This document shows, piece after piece, positions 18,471-27,435 of a stretch of DNA of 64,000 nt. This stretch comes from an uncultured Clostridia bacterium (GTDB lineage Bacteria > Bacillota > Clostridia > Oscillospirales > CAG-272). The notes beneath the pieces were generated by a model, which was not told where the DNA came from, searched no databases, and saw only the letters and a list, made by a program, of their open reading frames with translations. The translations under genes were made by a program, and so were the position numbers. Within the stretch, counting starts at the first letter, position 1; each line of letters starts with the position of its first letter. Location of the stretch: positions 96,659 to 160,658 of the forward strand of contig CAMJPL010000002.1 of assembly GCA_946407735.1 (NCBI GenBank), read 5' to 3'.

Positions 18471-19448
18471 TCAGATGATCGCCGAGAGCCTGAGACATAT
18501 GTCTTCGATCTCTTCTCTTACCTCGATCTTCCCTGCCCAGTCGGCGGGATAACATCCGGTGTAAGCGCCGACGATGTTTCCTGTCACCGCGCCGGTCGAG
18601 TCGCTGTCCCCGTCGTGGTTCACGGCGGCGATAAGCGCCGACTTCATGTCGGTCGGATAGCAGAGAGCGCAGTAAACGGCTATCGCGAGGGCTTCGTGCC
18701 CGGTCCAGCCCTCTCCGAGCGCGAGTATCGCGTCCCTGCCGCCGAAATGGGAGAGAGACATGTCGATAGCCTGCCGCATGAGCGAGCAGAAGGCGGCCGT
18801 CTCGTCATACCCGCCGTAAACTCTCTCTGTCTCGCTGAGAGATGCCTCGGTTATCTCCCTCAAAGAGCCGTAACCGCCGTACAGGCATCGGAAGACCATG
18901 TCCGACAGCATGCCGGCCGGCAGCCATCCGAGCGGACTGCCGTGCGTAACCGCGGCTGAACGGACTCCGTTTTCGAGAGAGCCGCTTATGAATCCGAGCG
19001 GGGCCGATCTCATGACGCCCCCGCATCCGCGGCTGTCATTAAGCGGCTGCGCGATCGTTCCCATCCTCCCGGAGAGCAGCGAGCCGACGCATGTGTTTCC
19101 CGGCGCCCTTCTGTGCCGCATGACCGGATCGTCCTTAAGCGCGCAGACAAGCTCAGGGGATGTCATATATCCCTGAGTGTCGAGCCAGCAAAGATACGCC
19201 TGATAGATCCCGTCGGTGAGATCTGTGCCGTTCTCCTTCGCTGTCAGCATCCCCTCGGCGGTGAAAAGCGTCATCTGCGTGTCGTCCGAGATCAGCGCCT
19301 TTCCGCCGGTGAGCTCCGGCTCAAGGATCCCTTTTTCGCCGTAGGCGGCGCGGATTTCATCCCATGACGAAAACTCGACGGCGTAGCCGAGCGCGTCTCC
19401 AAGCGCGCCTCCGTACAGGCAGGCTTTTATCCTGTCAAATGAAGTCAT
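18471..19448 (-). CDS. ADP-ribosylglycohydrolase family protein (DraG/ARH type)
   Basis: This family removes ADP-ribose from proteins, DNA or small acceptors using two magnesium ions. The 325-aa protein shows 'CLYGGALGDALGYAVEF' at the N-terminus and the metal motifs 'LISDDTQMTLFTAEGM' and 'NHDGDSDSTGAVTGNIVGAY'. It also has the central 'GCGGVMRSAPLGF' block. All expected metal-binding Asp residues are present and no transmembrane segment is seen. It follows the two-domain nitroreductase gene by 31 bp and probably shares its promoter. No ADP-ribosyltransferase toxin gene is adjacent, so a partner cannot be named. Confidence 0.92.
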   Translation of the reverse strand: MTSFDRIKACLYGGALGDALGYAVEFSSWDEIRAAYGEKGILEPELTGGKALISDDTQMTLFTAEGMLTAKENGTDLTDGIYQAYLCWLDTQGYMTSPELVCALKDDPVMRHRRAPGNTCVGSLLSGRMGTIAQPLNDSRGCGGVMRSAPLGFISGSLENGVRSAAVTHGSPLGWLPAGMLSDMVFRCLYGGYGSLREITEASLSETERVYGGYDETAAFCSLMRQAIDMSLSHFGGRDAILALGEGWTGHEALAIAVYCALCYPTDMKSALIAAVNHDGDSDSTGAVTGNIVGAYTGCYPADWAGKIEVREEIEDICLRLSAII

Positions 19449-19479
19449 TGCATCATATCCCCGATGTCTTAAAAAAAGC

Positions 19480-20328
19480 TCAGCTTACCGCATATGTGGC
19501 GATATACGAAACGCCGTCTCCGGCATCAAGCCCCGGATCGTCAAATGTGAGAGCTGTGTCAAGCCCGATCTCCTTCGCTGAGAGATCGAAATGACACAGC
19601 GCTATGCCGATGTCGATCTTCTGGATGTCCCAGCCGTCGGACGAGACATAGCCGCCGCTCCGCTTCTCGTAGAAGTGCGCCTTGCCGCCGGATATGACTA
19701 CCCTCCACGGCTGCCTGTTCACGGCTGACGGCGACAGCCTCACCGCCTCAAGGACGTCCTTCAGTCTGCCCGCCTTGTCAGGCGTGAGCGGAGTGTCGAA
19801 CGATCCGTCAAAGAAAAGCGCGGAGAAATCGTCTCTTGTGTCGGCTTTGATACTGCCGCGCATGACGGTCTCCCTGAATGACATCTTTGACGCCGGATAT
19901 CCGAGAGGGCTGACGCACGGCATGACTTCGCCCTCACCGAGACCGACGGCCTTCTCGAACGCCTGACGGTTCATCGTCCCGGCGATCCATGTCGTGCCTA
20001 TCCCGCGCGACTGAGCGAACAGAACGATCTTCTCGAAGGAATAGCCGAAAGCCTCCTCGGCCTTCGGTACCCGCTTCATCTTCCCGGTGATATAATGGCT
20101 CGCGCCCACTATGACCGGGCTCGAAAGCTTCTCCTTTTCGGCGTCCATTATCTTCCACGTGATCGGTATCCCGAAGGGATTCGACGCTTCCGAGGCATAG
20201 CTTTCGATCATTCCGGCGTCTTTCTGAGACAGAGGCTGACCGTCGAAGGTCCTCACGCTGCGTCTCGCGCGTATGGCTTCAACAGCGCCGAAGACATCGT
20301 CCCGGCTTTTTGCGGTATCGTTATCCAT
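19480..20328 (-). CDS. Nitroreductase family protein, two-domain form
   Basis: The protein is about 282 aa, starting at the ATG at 20328 with GGAGAAG upstream; the frame to 20364 has no such site. The N-terminal half reads 'AIRARRSVRTFDGQPLS', a nitroreductase FMN-binding entry motif. Its 'FAQSRGIGTTWIAGTMNR' is the Trp-containing second motif. The C-terminal half carries 'RLSPSAVNRQPWRVVISGG', a second nitroreductase-like motif. This arrangement matches the group of large putative nitroreductases that bind FMN. It is transcribed divergently from the single-domain nitroreductase at 20488, behind a good promoter. The substrate is unknown. Confidence 0.83.
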   Translation of the reverse strand: MDNDTAKSRDDVFGAVEAIRARRSVRTFDGQPLSQKDAGMIESYASEASNPFGIPITWKIMDAEKEKLSSPVIVGASHYITGKMKRVPKAEEAFGYSFEKIVLFAQSRGIGTTWIAGTMNRQAFEKAVGLGEGEVMPCVSPLGYPASKMSFRETVMRGSIKADTRDDFSALFFDGSFDTPLTPDKAGRLKDVLEAVRLSPSAVNRQPWRVVISGGKAHFYEKRSGGYVSSDGWDIQKIDIGIALCHFDLSAKEIGLDTALTFDDPGLDAGDGVSYIATYAVS

Positions 20329-20369
20329 ATTTCTTCTCCGCTGCGGCAGATTATTTTTTATCATACAGT

Positions 20370-20398
20370 ATTATAGCATATCCCGCCGGCGGATTCAA
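20370..20398 (-). promoter_or_regulatory. SigA-type promoter for the two-domain nitroreductase
   Basis: On the minus strand TTGAAT (20398-20393) and TATAAT (20375-20370) are separated by 17 bp. The -10 is extended (TGCTATAAT). Confidence 0.75.
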
Positions 20399-20487
20399 CC
20401 GTATTTTCATTTGTTTTCAGAATATTCAGTTTGTCCGATATTATTTTGCCCAATATTGTATCATCTTATGTAGGGAGGTTTATAACG

Positions 20488-21012
20488 ATGACATTCATGG
20501 AGCTTGCCGGAAGGAGATATTCAGAACGCTATTTCGGCCCGGAGCCGGTCGAGGACGAGAAGCTGGCCCTAATACTCGAGGCAGGGCGGATAGCGCCTAC
20601 CGGATGCAACTATCAGCCGCAGCGGGTCTACGTGATAAAAAGCGCCGAGGCAATGGCGAAGGCGGTATCTACCGGCGCGTCTCTGTGCGGCTGTCCGATC
20701 GCCCTGCTCGTCTGCTACGACAAAACCGAGGCATGGCACAACAAAAGAGACCGCTGCTATGACGATTACACCTGCGGCGAGCAGGACGCGAGCATCGTCG
20801 CGGCGAACATGATGTATGAAGCCGAAGAGCTCGGCGTGCACAGCCTCTGGATCAGAGGCTTCGACTCAAAAGACGTCATCGACGCCTTTGATCTTCCGGA
20901 AAACATCGTACCGGTCATGATCCTCGCGCTCGGATATCCGTCGGAGAAAAGCCATCCGGCGCGCCTGCACGGCTCGAAGAAGGATCTGAGCGAAACGGTG
21001 AAATTCATCTGA
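20488..21012 (+). CDS. Single-domain nitroreductase family protein
   Basis: The 174-aa FMN-dependent oxidoreductase homologue starts at the ATG at 20488, 9 nt after GGGAGG. It shows 'FMELAGRRYSERYFGPEPV', 'ILEAGRIAPTGCNYQPQRVY' and 'LGVHSLWIRGFDSKDV', all typical of compact nitroreductases that act as dimers on quinones, nitro compounds or thioethers. It is divergent from the two-domain nitroreductase and lies only 13 bp before the GH38-like gene, so it is probably cotranscribed with it. Confidence 0.88.
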   Translation: MTFMELAGRRYSERYFGPEPVEDEKLALILEAGRIAPTGCNYQPQRVYVIKSAEAMAKAVSTGASLCGCPIALLVCYDKTEAWHNKRDRCYDDYTCGEQDASIVAANMMYEAEELGVHSLWIRGFDSKDVIDAFDLPENIVPVMILALGYPSEKSHPARLHGSKKDLSETVKFI

Positions 21013-21025
21013 CGGGGAAATCGCC

Positions 21026-23998
21026 ATGAGGATAACGGATATCCGGCAGACAGTCTTTCTGCGCGGCAATGAAAGCGGGACGCTGGACAATATGGTCAGG
21101 ATGACCGTGTCGTGCGCAAGACCGGCTCTCTGCCATGTGGTGTCAGGCGGCAAGAACTTCTTGGAAGCGCGTCTTGAAAGCGGGGAAAACGTCCTCGAGA
21201 TCTGGATTCCAGAGCCGCTGACGCCGCGTGACGCCGTCTTCTCGGTTCTGACGGAGGATGAGACGGCTTCGGCGACGGCAGCTCTTTCTGCCGTGAGACA
21301 CTGGGATGTATATTTCCTGCAGTGGTCGCACCATGACACCGGGTACACCGATCTTCCGAGCCGGGTTTTCGACCGCCACTGCGAATGGTATGACGATCTG
21401 CTGAGTCAGCTCGACCGCGCGTCGGATATGCCGCAGGACACCCGCCCGAGAGCCGTCGTCGAGCAGTTCTGGTCTCTTGACGAGTATCTGCGCCGCGCTT
21501 GTGCCGATAAAACGGAAAAGATCAGGCGGTATATAAGATCGGGCGATATAGAGCTGACGGCGCTTTACGGAAATCTTATAACCGAACAGCTCGGCCATGA
21601 GGAGTGCTTCCGTGCGATGTTCCCCGCCGTGAGATTCGCGCGTGAGCTCGGCGTCGATATCGTCGCCGCCTCTCACAACGACATACCCGGCGTGTCATGG
21701 GGGCTATGCCGGGCTCTGTGCGATGCCGGGATCCGATATTTCGTGCCCGACTTCCCCGACTATTACGGCTGGGGCGGTCATCATATACGCTCATTCTGGG
21801 ACGACGGACGGATCTGGGACCATCAAGGTCCTGACGCCTTCCGATGGGAGGCTGCCGACGGAAAGCGGATCACTCTGTGGAGCGGGAGGCACGCCGATAC
21901 CGTATCATACGACGGCGGCTTCGGCGGGCTTGAAGGCTGTCTTGACTCCCTCGCGGCGGGAGGCTATCCGTATGACGTCATCCGCCTGCAGGGCAAGGGC
22001 GGGACGACCGACAACTCCCCGTTCAGCGAAAAATACTCCCGCAGCGCCGCCGAGTGGAACAAAAGATACGCATATCCTCACATCACCATAGCGACAAACC
22101 GCATCTTCTTCTCCGCCTTTGAGAAGGAGCTTGAGCGGAAAAATATATCTCTCCCGGTGGTGCGGGGAGAGCTGCCGGGGCAGGATTATCCTCTCGCGGC
22201 GATGAGCATGGCCGAGATAACCTCGGCTGCGCGCCGCTCTCACGTTTCCCTACCGGCGGCGGAAAAGCTGCTGTCGCTGAGCCGCGGAGACGATCTTCTG
22301 ACCGATCCGGCGCCGCGTCTCGGCGATTGCTGGAGAGACCTGCTTCTCGCCGACGATCACGCATACGGCCATCATTTCCCCGCCGGGCCGGCCATGAGGG
22401 CGTCATACTGGGAAAAGGGCGTCCACGCCATGAGGTGCGAGGCCGAGGTCCACGATATGATGAGCAAGGCGGCGGCGAGCGTCGCCGACAGGATCGGCGC
22501 CGGGGACAGCGAGTACCGGCTCGTTGTCTTCAATATGTCGGGATATTCCGGCGATCTTCCGGCGGAAACTCCCCTGCGTCCGCTCGACTGCAGCGGCACC
22601 GAGCTCCGTCCGGGCAACCGAGAGCCGGATATGCTCAAGGGATATATCCTGAACAACCGCCGTCACGCGGTGCTGCCGGACGAATTCATCGACGGATTCT
22701 TCGACCTCGTTGATATGAAAACGGGCGAAAAGACCGGGTACCAGATCGACACGGTCTCATACGATCAGCCCGAGCCGTACGCCGCGGAGAGAGACGGTCT
22801 CGGACACGGCACCCGCCGCTACGGCTTTTTCGAGGACCCGCGCGGTCTTCTCGCGACGATAAGATTCGTCGTAAAGGATATGCCCCCCTACGGCTACCGA
22901 GCGTACAAGCTAGTAAAAAGGGCCGACATACGCCCGTCCGGTGCCAAAGCCGACAAAAGCCTTGAGATAAGCAATTCCTTCTACCGGATAAAAGCCGACG
23001 AAAACGGCATACGCTCTATCATCGACAGAAGAGACGGTAGTGAGCTGCTCTGCGGTGACAGCCGGTACAGATTGGGCGATCTGCTCGTCAGATACGCGCA
23101 TGACGAAGAATGGGAAAAAGCCACAGTAAAATCGGTAAAAGCAGAAAGCGGCCCGGTATGCGGCTCGATCATGATCGAAATGTATCATGAGCATCTTCCG
23201 AAGGCTCATATAAAGGTCACGCTCTGGCATGGATCGGATCAGATCGACGTGTCGGCTAGGATCCTCTCCGACGCCGCCCCGCTTCGCATGACGGTCATGG
23301 CCTTCCCGCTTGAGGGAAGCGGGATAAGATATCAAGGCCTGCTAAATGAGATCGAACCGGTAAAGGACTTCATGCCGGGGAGTCAGTCGGACTATCTCGC
23401 CGTGCAGGACTGGGTCCAGGCGAAGGGCACCGGCACGCTGCTGACGAGCCGCGACACGGCCATGATGTCGCTCGGCGGCCTGCATCGGGGATATGTCTCC
23501 CCGGCGCACAGCTGTATCGCGGATTACGGCGATCATCCCCCGCTTACGGAAGACGACTACACTCAAAGCCAGATTTTCGCCGTGCTTTCTGCCAACAACT
23601 TCGGCACGAATTTCATGTGCAGTCAGGTGTTTGACGGGCTTTACCGTTTCGTTCTGCGCCGCTGCCCCGACGGATATGACGACACCGGCAGAGGACTCTG
23701 GGGCGAGTACGCGATGCTCGGGACATCGGTCATGCTGACCGACAGATCGAGGGGAAATCTTCCGCCGTGCGGGACAATGCTCGATACCGGCGATCTGCAG
23801 TGCCTGTCGCTGAGATATGACGGCGATATCGGCGGATTCGTCATCCGGCTGTGGAATCATTCCGACCACCCCGCCGAGCCGTCTGTCAGCATGTGGGGGA
23901 AAAGATACAGTCTGAAACCGCTCGACGCCGTCGGCAGGGAAAGCGGCAGGCAGCTCACGCTCGGGCCGAAAGAGATCGGATGCTATGCGATGGTATGA
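21026..23998 (+). CDS. Glycoside hydrolase family 38-like protein (alpha-mannosidase type)
   Basis: GH38 enzymes cleave alpha-mannosides with a zinc ion. The 990-aa protein has the N-terminal zinc motif 'LQWSHHDTGYTDLP' (His102 or His103 with Asp104). It also has 'EQFWSLDEYLR' and a later 'LADDHAYGHHFPAGP' block where a further zinc His is expected. The C-terminal half is the large beta-rich domain seen in the family. No signal peptide is present, so it acts in the cytoplasm on imported glycans. GGGGAAA precedes the start. The divergence from classical mannosidases leaves the exact linkage open. It follows the small nitroreductase by 13 bp and ends at a clear terminator. Confidence 0.8.
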   Translation: MRITDIRQTVFLRGNESGTLDNMVRMTVSCARPALCHVVSGGKNFLEARLESGENVLEIWIPEPLTPRDAVFSVLTEDETASATAALSAVRHWDVYFLQWSHHDTGYTDLPSRVFDRHCEWYDDLLSQLDRASDMPQDTRPRAVVEQFWSLDEYLRRACADKTEKIRRYIRSGDIELTALYGNLITEQLGHEECFRAMFPAVRFARELGVDIVAASHNDIPGVSWGLCRALCDAGIRYFVPDFPDYYGWGGHHIRSFWDDGRIWDHQGPDAFRWEAADGKRITLWSGRHADTVSYDGGFGGLEGCLDSLAAGGYPYDVIRLQGKGGTTDNSPFSEKYSRSAAEWNKRYAYPHITIATNRIFFSAFEKELERKNISLPVVRGELPGQDYPLAAMSMAEITSAARRSHVSLPAAEKLLSLSRGDDLLTDPAPRLGDCWRDLLLADDHAYGHHFPAGPAMRASYWEKGVHAMRCEAEVHDMMSKAAASVADRIGAGDSEYRLVVFNMSGYSGDLPAETPLRPLDCSGTELRPGNREPDMLKGYILNNRRHAVLPDEFIDGFFDLVDMKTGEKTGYQIDTVSYDQPEPYAAERDGLGHGTRRYGFFEDPRGLLATIRFVVKDMPPYGYRAYKLVKRADIRPSGAKADKSLEISNSFYRIKADENGIRSIIDRRDGSELLCGDSRYRLGDLLVRYAHDEEWEKATVKSVKAESGPVCGSIMIEMYHEHLPKAHIKVTLWHGSDQIDVSARILSDAAPLRMTVMAFPLEGSGIRYQGLLNEIEPVKDFMPGSQSDYLAVQDWVQAKGTGTLLTSRDTAMMSLGGLHRGYVSPAHSCIADYGDHPPLTEDDYTQSQIFAVLSANNFGTNFMCSQVFDGLYRFVLRRCPDGYDDTGRGLWGEYAMLGTSVMLTDRSRGNLPPCGTMLDTGDLQCLSLRYDGDIGGFVIRLWNHSDHPAEPSVSMWGKRYSLKPLDAVGRESGRQLTLGPKEIGCYAMV

Positions 23999-24010
23999 GC
24001 CCACATATTA

Positions 24011-24040
24011 AAACCACCGGGAGATCCGGTGGTTTTTATG
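24011..24040. terminator. Bidirectional terminator between GH38-like and URO-D genes
   Basis: A perfect 10-bp stem pairs 24011-24020 with 24026-24035 around a 5-nt loop. A T run follows on the plus strand, and TTTTAATATG on the minus strand. Confidence 0.88.
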
Positions 24041-24068
24041 TTTTATCATCCGCCTTGTGTTCAGAACG

Positions 24069-25112
24069 TCACTTCGCCATGTCCTTGCAGGCTTTGACCA
24101 TCATCATCACGTTTTCGAGCGGAGTGTCGGCGCCCATATCGCAGCCGGGAGCGAGGATCTGTCCCCTTCCCGCCGCCGTGCGGATGCGCTCGCAGGCTTC
24201 GGCGTAGGTCTCTTCGGCGGTGCCGCTGAGCAGCACTCCGGCGGGGTTTATATTGCCCATTATCACCATCCCGCCGTCAGCGTCGGCAAGGGCGGTGTCG
24301 AGATCGACGAGATAATCGCAGGAGAAGGCCTTTACCCCGGCATCGCGGAGGGCCTTTACCCTCGCGCCCGACGCGCCGCAGACATGAGTGAAGAAATACT
24401 TGTACTCAGGCAGCATGGATTTCAGCTTCTCGAGCCCGGGTACAACGAGGTCCTCGAACATCGCCTGGCTTATCATGCTGCCGCTCGCCATCGGCTCGGC
24501 GGGCATGGCGATGTCGCAGCCGTTTTCATGGAGAAGTCTGAACATTTCGGTGCTGACGCTGCAGGTGAAATCGAGAAGCTGATCGACAAGCTCCGGCTCG
24601 TCGAGGATGAGCATGATGAAATCCTGAGCCCCGACAAGAACAGAAGCCATGGTGAACGGTCCGGCGATGTCGCCGAGCAGATATTTCCTGTCGCCGGCAA
24701 GCTCCTTCACGTTCTTTGTCTGGCGGATCATGCCCTGCACGAATTCATTCGCGAGCAGCTTTTCCCTGATAGTGCTCTTGTCGAGCAGCGGGATCTCCTC
24801 GACGGGATCCTTGAAAGCCGCTCCGGTGTCGACGGGACTTCCGACCCTGTCGATATGTATCGGGCTTCCGAAGGCGGAAAGGCAGGCGGTGAAGACGCCC
24901 GAAACGGCGGATACGATATCGGTCTCGATCTTATCCGTCCATTTCACGATAACTGAAGCGCCGCCGTCATCCATGCCGTACAGCTGACGGTAGGTCAGGT
25001 TCTCGGTTTTCGCCATCCACGCGCCGCCGTCGACGAGGCAGAACGGGGTGCGGTCGGTCGGCTGATGCGCCAAAACGGCGTCTATACGTTCCTTTGAGGT
25101 CATTGTGTTCAT
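24069..25112 (-). CDS. URO-D family methyltransferase, MtaA/CmuA-like (paralogue 4)
   Basis: The 347-aa protein is the one paralogue here that matches the zinc-dependent methylcobalamin:coenzyme M methyltransferases well. It has 'FFTHVCGASGARVKALRDAG' and the late Cys in 'GQILAPGCDMGADTPLENV', giving the His-x-Cys...Cys zinc set. The central 'GPFTMASVLVGAQDFIMLIL' block is also typical. Family members move a methyl group between a corrinoid protein and a thiol. No corrinoid protein or substrate-specific partner is encoded nearby. The ATG at 25112 has AAGGA about 10 nt upstream. It appears to be monocistronic. Confidence 0.85.
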   Translation of the reverse strand: MNTMTSKERIDAVLAHQPTDRTPFCLVDGGAWMAKTENLTYRQLYGMDDGGASVIVKWTDKIETDIVSAVSGVFTACLSAFGSPIHIDRVGSPVDTGAAFKDPVEEIPLLDKSTIREKLLANEFVQGMIRQTKNVKELAGDRKYLLGDIAGPFTMASVLVGAQDFIMLILDEPELVDQLLDFTCSVSTEMFRLLHENGCDIAMPAEPMASGSMISQAMFEDLVVPGLEKLKSMLPEYKYFFTHVCGASGARVKALRDAGVKAFSCDYLVDLDTALADADGGMVIMGNINPAGVLLSGTAEETYAEACERIRTAAGRGQILAPGCDMGADTPLENVMMMVKACKDMAK

Positions 25113-25178
25113 CTGAATTCGATCCTTTCGGGAAATTATATGGGGGATAAAACTGTGCGTATAATGGTTATTTATGCG

Positions 25179-25753
25179 TCACTCGAACATCCGTGCTCCG
25201 AGCCTGAGATTTTCGATTATCTTTATATGCTGCGGGCAGGCTCTCTCGCACTGTCCGCATCCGATGCAATCGGAGGCGCGGCGTCCCTCCGGTGCGGCTT
25301 CGAGATACGCCTTTTTAGCCTGATCGAGCTGACCGCCGACGAGCTGCCTGTTCATCGCCGAGAATATGTCAGGGATGCTTATCTTCTGCGGGCAGCCCTC
25401 AGTGCAGTAATGACATGCCGTGCACGGTATCGCTGCCGAGCTGTGAAGGATCTCCTGCGCCTTTCGTATGATCTCACGCTCCTTATCGTCGAGCGGTCTG
25501 AAATCCTTCATGTAGGAGATGTTGTCCCTCATCTGCTCTATGTTCGACATGCCGGACAGCACGGTGATGATCCCGTCAAGCGACGCCGCGAAGCGTATCG
25601 CCCACGAGGCGCAGGACATATCGGGATGACAGTCCTTAAGCAGCTTCTTTACCTCGTCTTGACCTGTTCGATATCGGTCCCGAGCCCCTTTTTAGGCAGA
25701 CGCATCAGTCCGAAGCCGAGCTTCGGCACATCCTTTCCAAAATAATCCGGCAT
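25179..25753 (-). pseudogene. Aldo/keto reductase with ferredoxin domain, internal deletion
   Basis: The start (25753) encodes 'MPDYFGKDVPKLGFGLMRLP', the usual N-terminus of Fe-S aldo/keto reductases, and then stops after 34 codons. The C-terminal part follows at once in another frame: 'DEVKKLLKDCHPDMSCASWA' and the tail with two 4Fe-4S motifs, 'CTACHYCTEGCP' and 'CIGCGQCERACP'. Roughly 200 or more residues of the barrel, with the catalytic Tyr and Lys, are missing. The join lies at similar short sequences (CAGGTCAAG and GAGGTAAAG), as in a slippage deletion. An assembly collapse is possible. The remnant of about 146 aa could still be translated, but it would not be an active reductase. Confidence 0.82.
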
Positions 25754-25848
25754 TTATCTTCCCTTTCATGCGTAATTATATCATACCGGAACAGCGGTTA
25801 CAATACCTATCTGAATACTATGTTTATAACTTTTTGTTATGGATGATA

Positions 25849-26475
25849 TCAGCGGCCGCTCTGCTCATCCCGGCTGACAGCGGGAAAACGGCTGACCGAT
25901 GTTTTTATCTTGTCGAGAATACCGGCGGACATCCTGTCGCACAGCTGCGCCATCTCGGCAGGTTCCTCTGTCATGCCGCTCATGAACCACTCTATGATGA
26001 CGCTCCTTACCATCCCGCCGCAGGCGTAGATATAATAGCGGACCTCCGGCTCCATGTCGGGATAATGGTCGCTCATGTATTTCCTCACGTCGACGATCGA
26101 TTGCTCGATCCTCTCGGATTTCATAAGAAGGCTGAACAGCGAGGCTTCTTCCTTTATCCTCTCAAAGACCTTCGTATATACCTCGGCGCTTCTCCGCTCG
26201 ATTATCGCCTCCCACGCGAGGCGATTCAGCTCATCGAGCAGCTCGGTGGTAAGCGCCTGCAGCACTCCGTACATCGAGGTATAGTTGTTGTAAAAGGCGG
26301 TCCTTGACACCCCCGCCTTTCTCACGAGCTCGCTCACCGATATCCTGTCGATATCCTTGACGGCCATCAGGTGGATCAGCGCGGTCTGTATGCACTCTCT
26401 CGTCAGCCTGTTCGCTTCCCGGTTGGACAGACGAAGGATATCGCGCTTCTGCATCTCGGTCCTGTCGTCAGGCAT
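25849..26475 (-). CDS. TetR family transcriptional regulator
   Basis: The 208-aa protein has a helix-turn-helix at about residues 35-65, ending 'VSELVRKAGVSRTAFYNNYT', followed by an all-helical ligand domain. GGAGGAGG precedes the ATG. It is divergent from the membrane-protein gene at 26706. The gap holds two consensus promoters and a 19-bp palindrome that overlaps its own -10. This arrangement suggests that it represses itself and the neighbour until an effector binds. The effector cannot be deduced. Confidence 0.92.
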   Translation of the reverse strand: MPDDRTEMQKRDILRLSNREANRLTRECIQTALIHLMAVKDIDRISVSELVRKAGVSRTAFYNNYTSMYGVLQALTTELLDELNRLAWEAIIERRSAEVYTKVFERIKEEASLFSLLMKSERIEQSIVDVRKYMSDHYPDMEPEVRYYIYACGGMVRSVIIEWFMSGMTEEPAEMAQLCDRMSAGILDKIKTSVSRFPAVSRDEQSGR

Positions 26476-26545
26476 TACAATCCTCCTCCGTTGTGTAACA
26501 TCGTGCCGATTTTTGCCGCCGCTGTCATGCCCGACGCGGAGAATA

Positions 26546-26574
26546 TTGACAAAAAACGCCGTCTGATGTATAAT
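26546..26574 (+). promoter_or_regulatory. Consensus promoter for the CmpB-like membrane protein
   Basis: TTGACA (26546-26551) and TATAAT (26569-26574) are separated by exactly 17 bp. The transcript would start near 26581, giving a leader of about 125 nt that includes the palindrome. Confidence 0.85.
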
Positions 26575-26599
26575 TATAGTGGTATAACAGTTGTAATAT

Positions 26600-26618
26600 C
26601 ACGATATATTATATCATG
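26600..26618. promoter_or_regulatory. Candidate TetR operator, 19-bp imperfect palindrome
   Basis: The sequence CACGATATATTATATCATG is a near-perfect dyad, with eight of nine pairs matching around a central base. It overlaps the minus-strand -10 of the TetR gene and lies about 20-38 nt inside the divergent plus transcript. Confidence 0.6.
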
Positions 26619-26636
26619 ACTAAATGATCTTGTCAA
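26608..26636 (-). promoter_or_regulatory. Consensus promoter for the TetR gene
   Basis: On the minus strand TTGACA (26636-26631) and TATAAT (26613-26608) are 17 bp apart, with an extended TGA before the -10. Confidence 0.85.
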
Positions 26637-26705
26637 CAGAACGGAATCGGATTTTTTTGGAATTCCATGCCTGACTGAGATCAGAATGAAAAGGATTTTA
26701 CCGCC

Positions 26706-27311
26706 ATGAATTATTCTCTGGATGACTATCTTCTGATGTCCGCCCTCATATCATTTCTCGGCTTCTGCCTCGAGAACATATGGATGTGCTTCAAATACGG
26801 CTATATAGACAACCGCAACATGGGCCTTCCATTCCTTCTCGGCTACAGCTACGCCGTTCTCGGGATATACTTCGTCCTCGGGACTCCGGATCAGCCGACC
26901 GCCTTACTCAGCTTCCTTACTCCCTGGAACGAGTACGCCGGTTACTATCTTATAGTATTCCTCATAGTGAGCTTCGGCGAGATCATCCTCGGCAAAACGG
27001 TTGAGAGGATATGCGGCATCTATTACTGGGACTATACGAACATCCCGCTTCACATCACCCGATACACCTCGGTGTTCACCAGTCTCGGCTTCTCCCTCGT
27101 CATAACTCAATTCATGAAGCACTTCTTCATCCCCGTCATGGATATCATCTCCGAGCTTCCGCCGTACATGGATTACATCGGGCGCGGCACATACGCTCTT
27201 ATGGTGATAGACTTTTTCAGAAGCTTCGGGATAATGTACAAAAAGAGGTCGCTTAACATTACCTGGAAAAAGCAGATCTTCGGAAAACGCAGAAGCGAGC
27301 AGAGCGCGTAA
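26706..27311 (+). CDS. Putative membrane protein, CmpB-type 'ABC permease' family
   Basis: The 201-aa protein has about five hydrophobic segments. It shows features of the family annotated as putative ABC transporter permease (CmpB): 'FLGFCLENIWMCFKYGYI' near the N-terminus and 'VERICGIYYWDYTNIPLHI' mid-protein. Its biochemical role is unknown, and no ATPase is encoded nearby. AAAAGGA lies upstream of the ATG. It has its own consensus promoter and a strong terminator. The divergent TetR gene and shared palindrome suggest repression by TetR. Confidence 0.72.
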   Translation: MNYSLDDYLLMSALISFLGFCLENIWMCFKYGYIDNRNMGLPFLLGYSYAVLGIYFVLGTPDQPTALLSFLTPWNEYAGYYLIVFLIVSFGEIILGKTVERICGIYYWDYTNIPLHITRYTSVFTSLGFSLVITQFMKHFFIPVMDIISELPPYMDYIGRGTYALMVIDFFRSFGIMYKKRSLNITWKKQIFGKRRSEQSA

Positions 27312-27371
27312 AATCCTCCGCTCAAGCGAATATAATCGTATCTGGCATTATTATTCCCGTGACCTTACACG

Positions 27372-27408
27372 CGCCGCGCCGGGCATATCCCCGGCGCGGC
27401 GTTTTTTT
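27372..27408 (+). terminator. Terminator after the CmpB-like gene
   Basis: A 12-bp GC-rich stem pairs 27372-27383 with 27390-27401 around a 6-nt loop, followed by TTTTTTT on the plus strand. Confidence 0.92.
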
Positions 27409-27435
27409 ATTATTCCAGAAATCCGGTCAGCGGCG

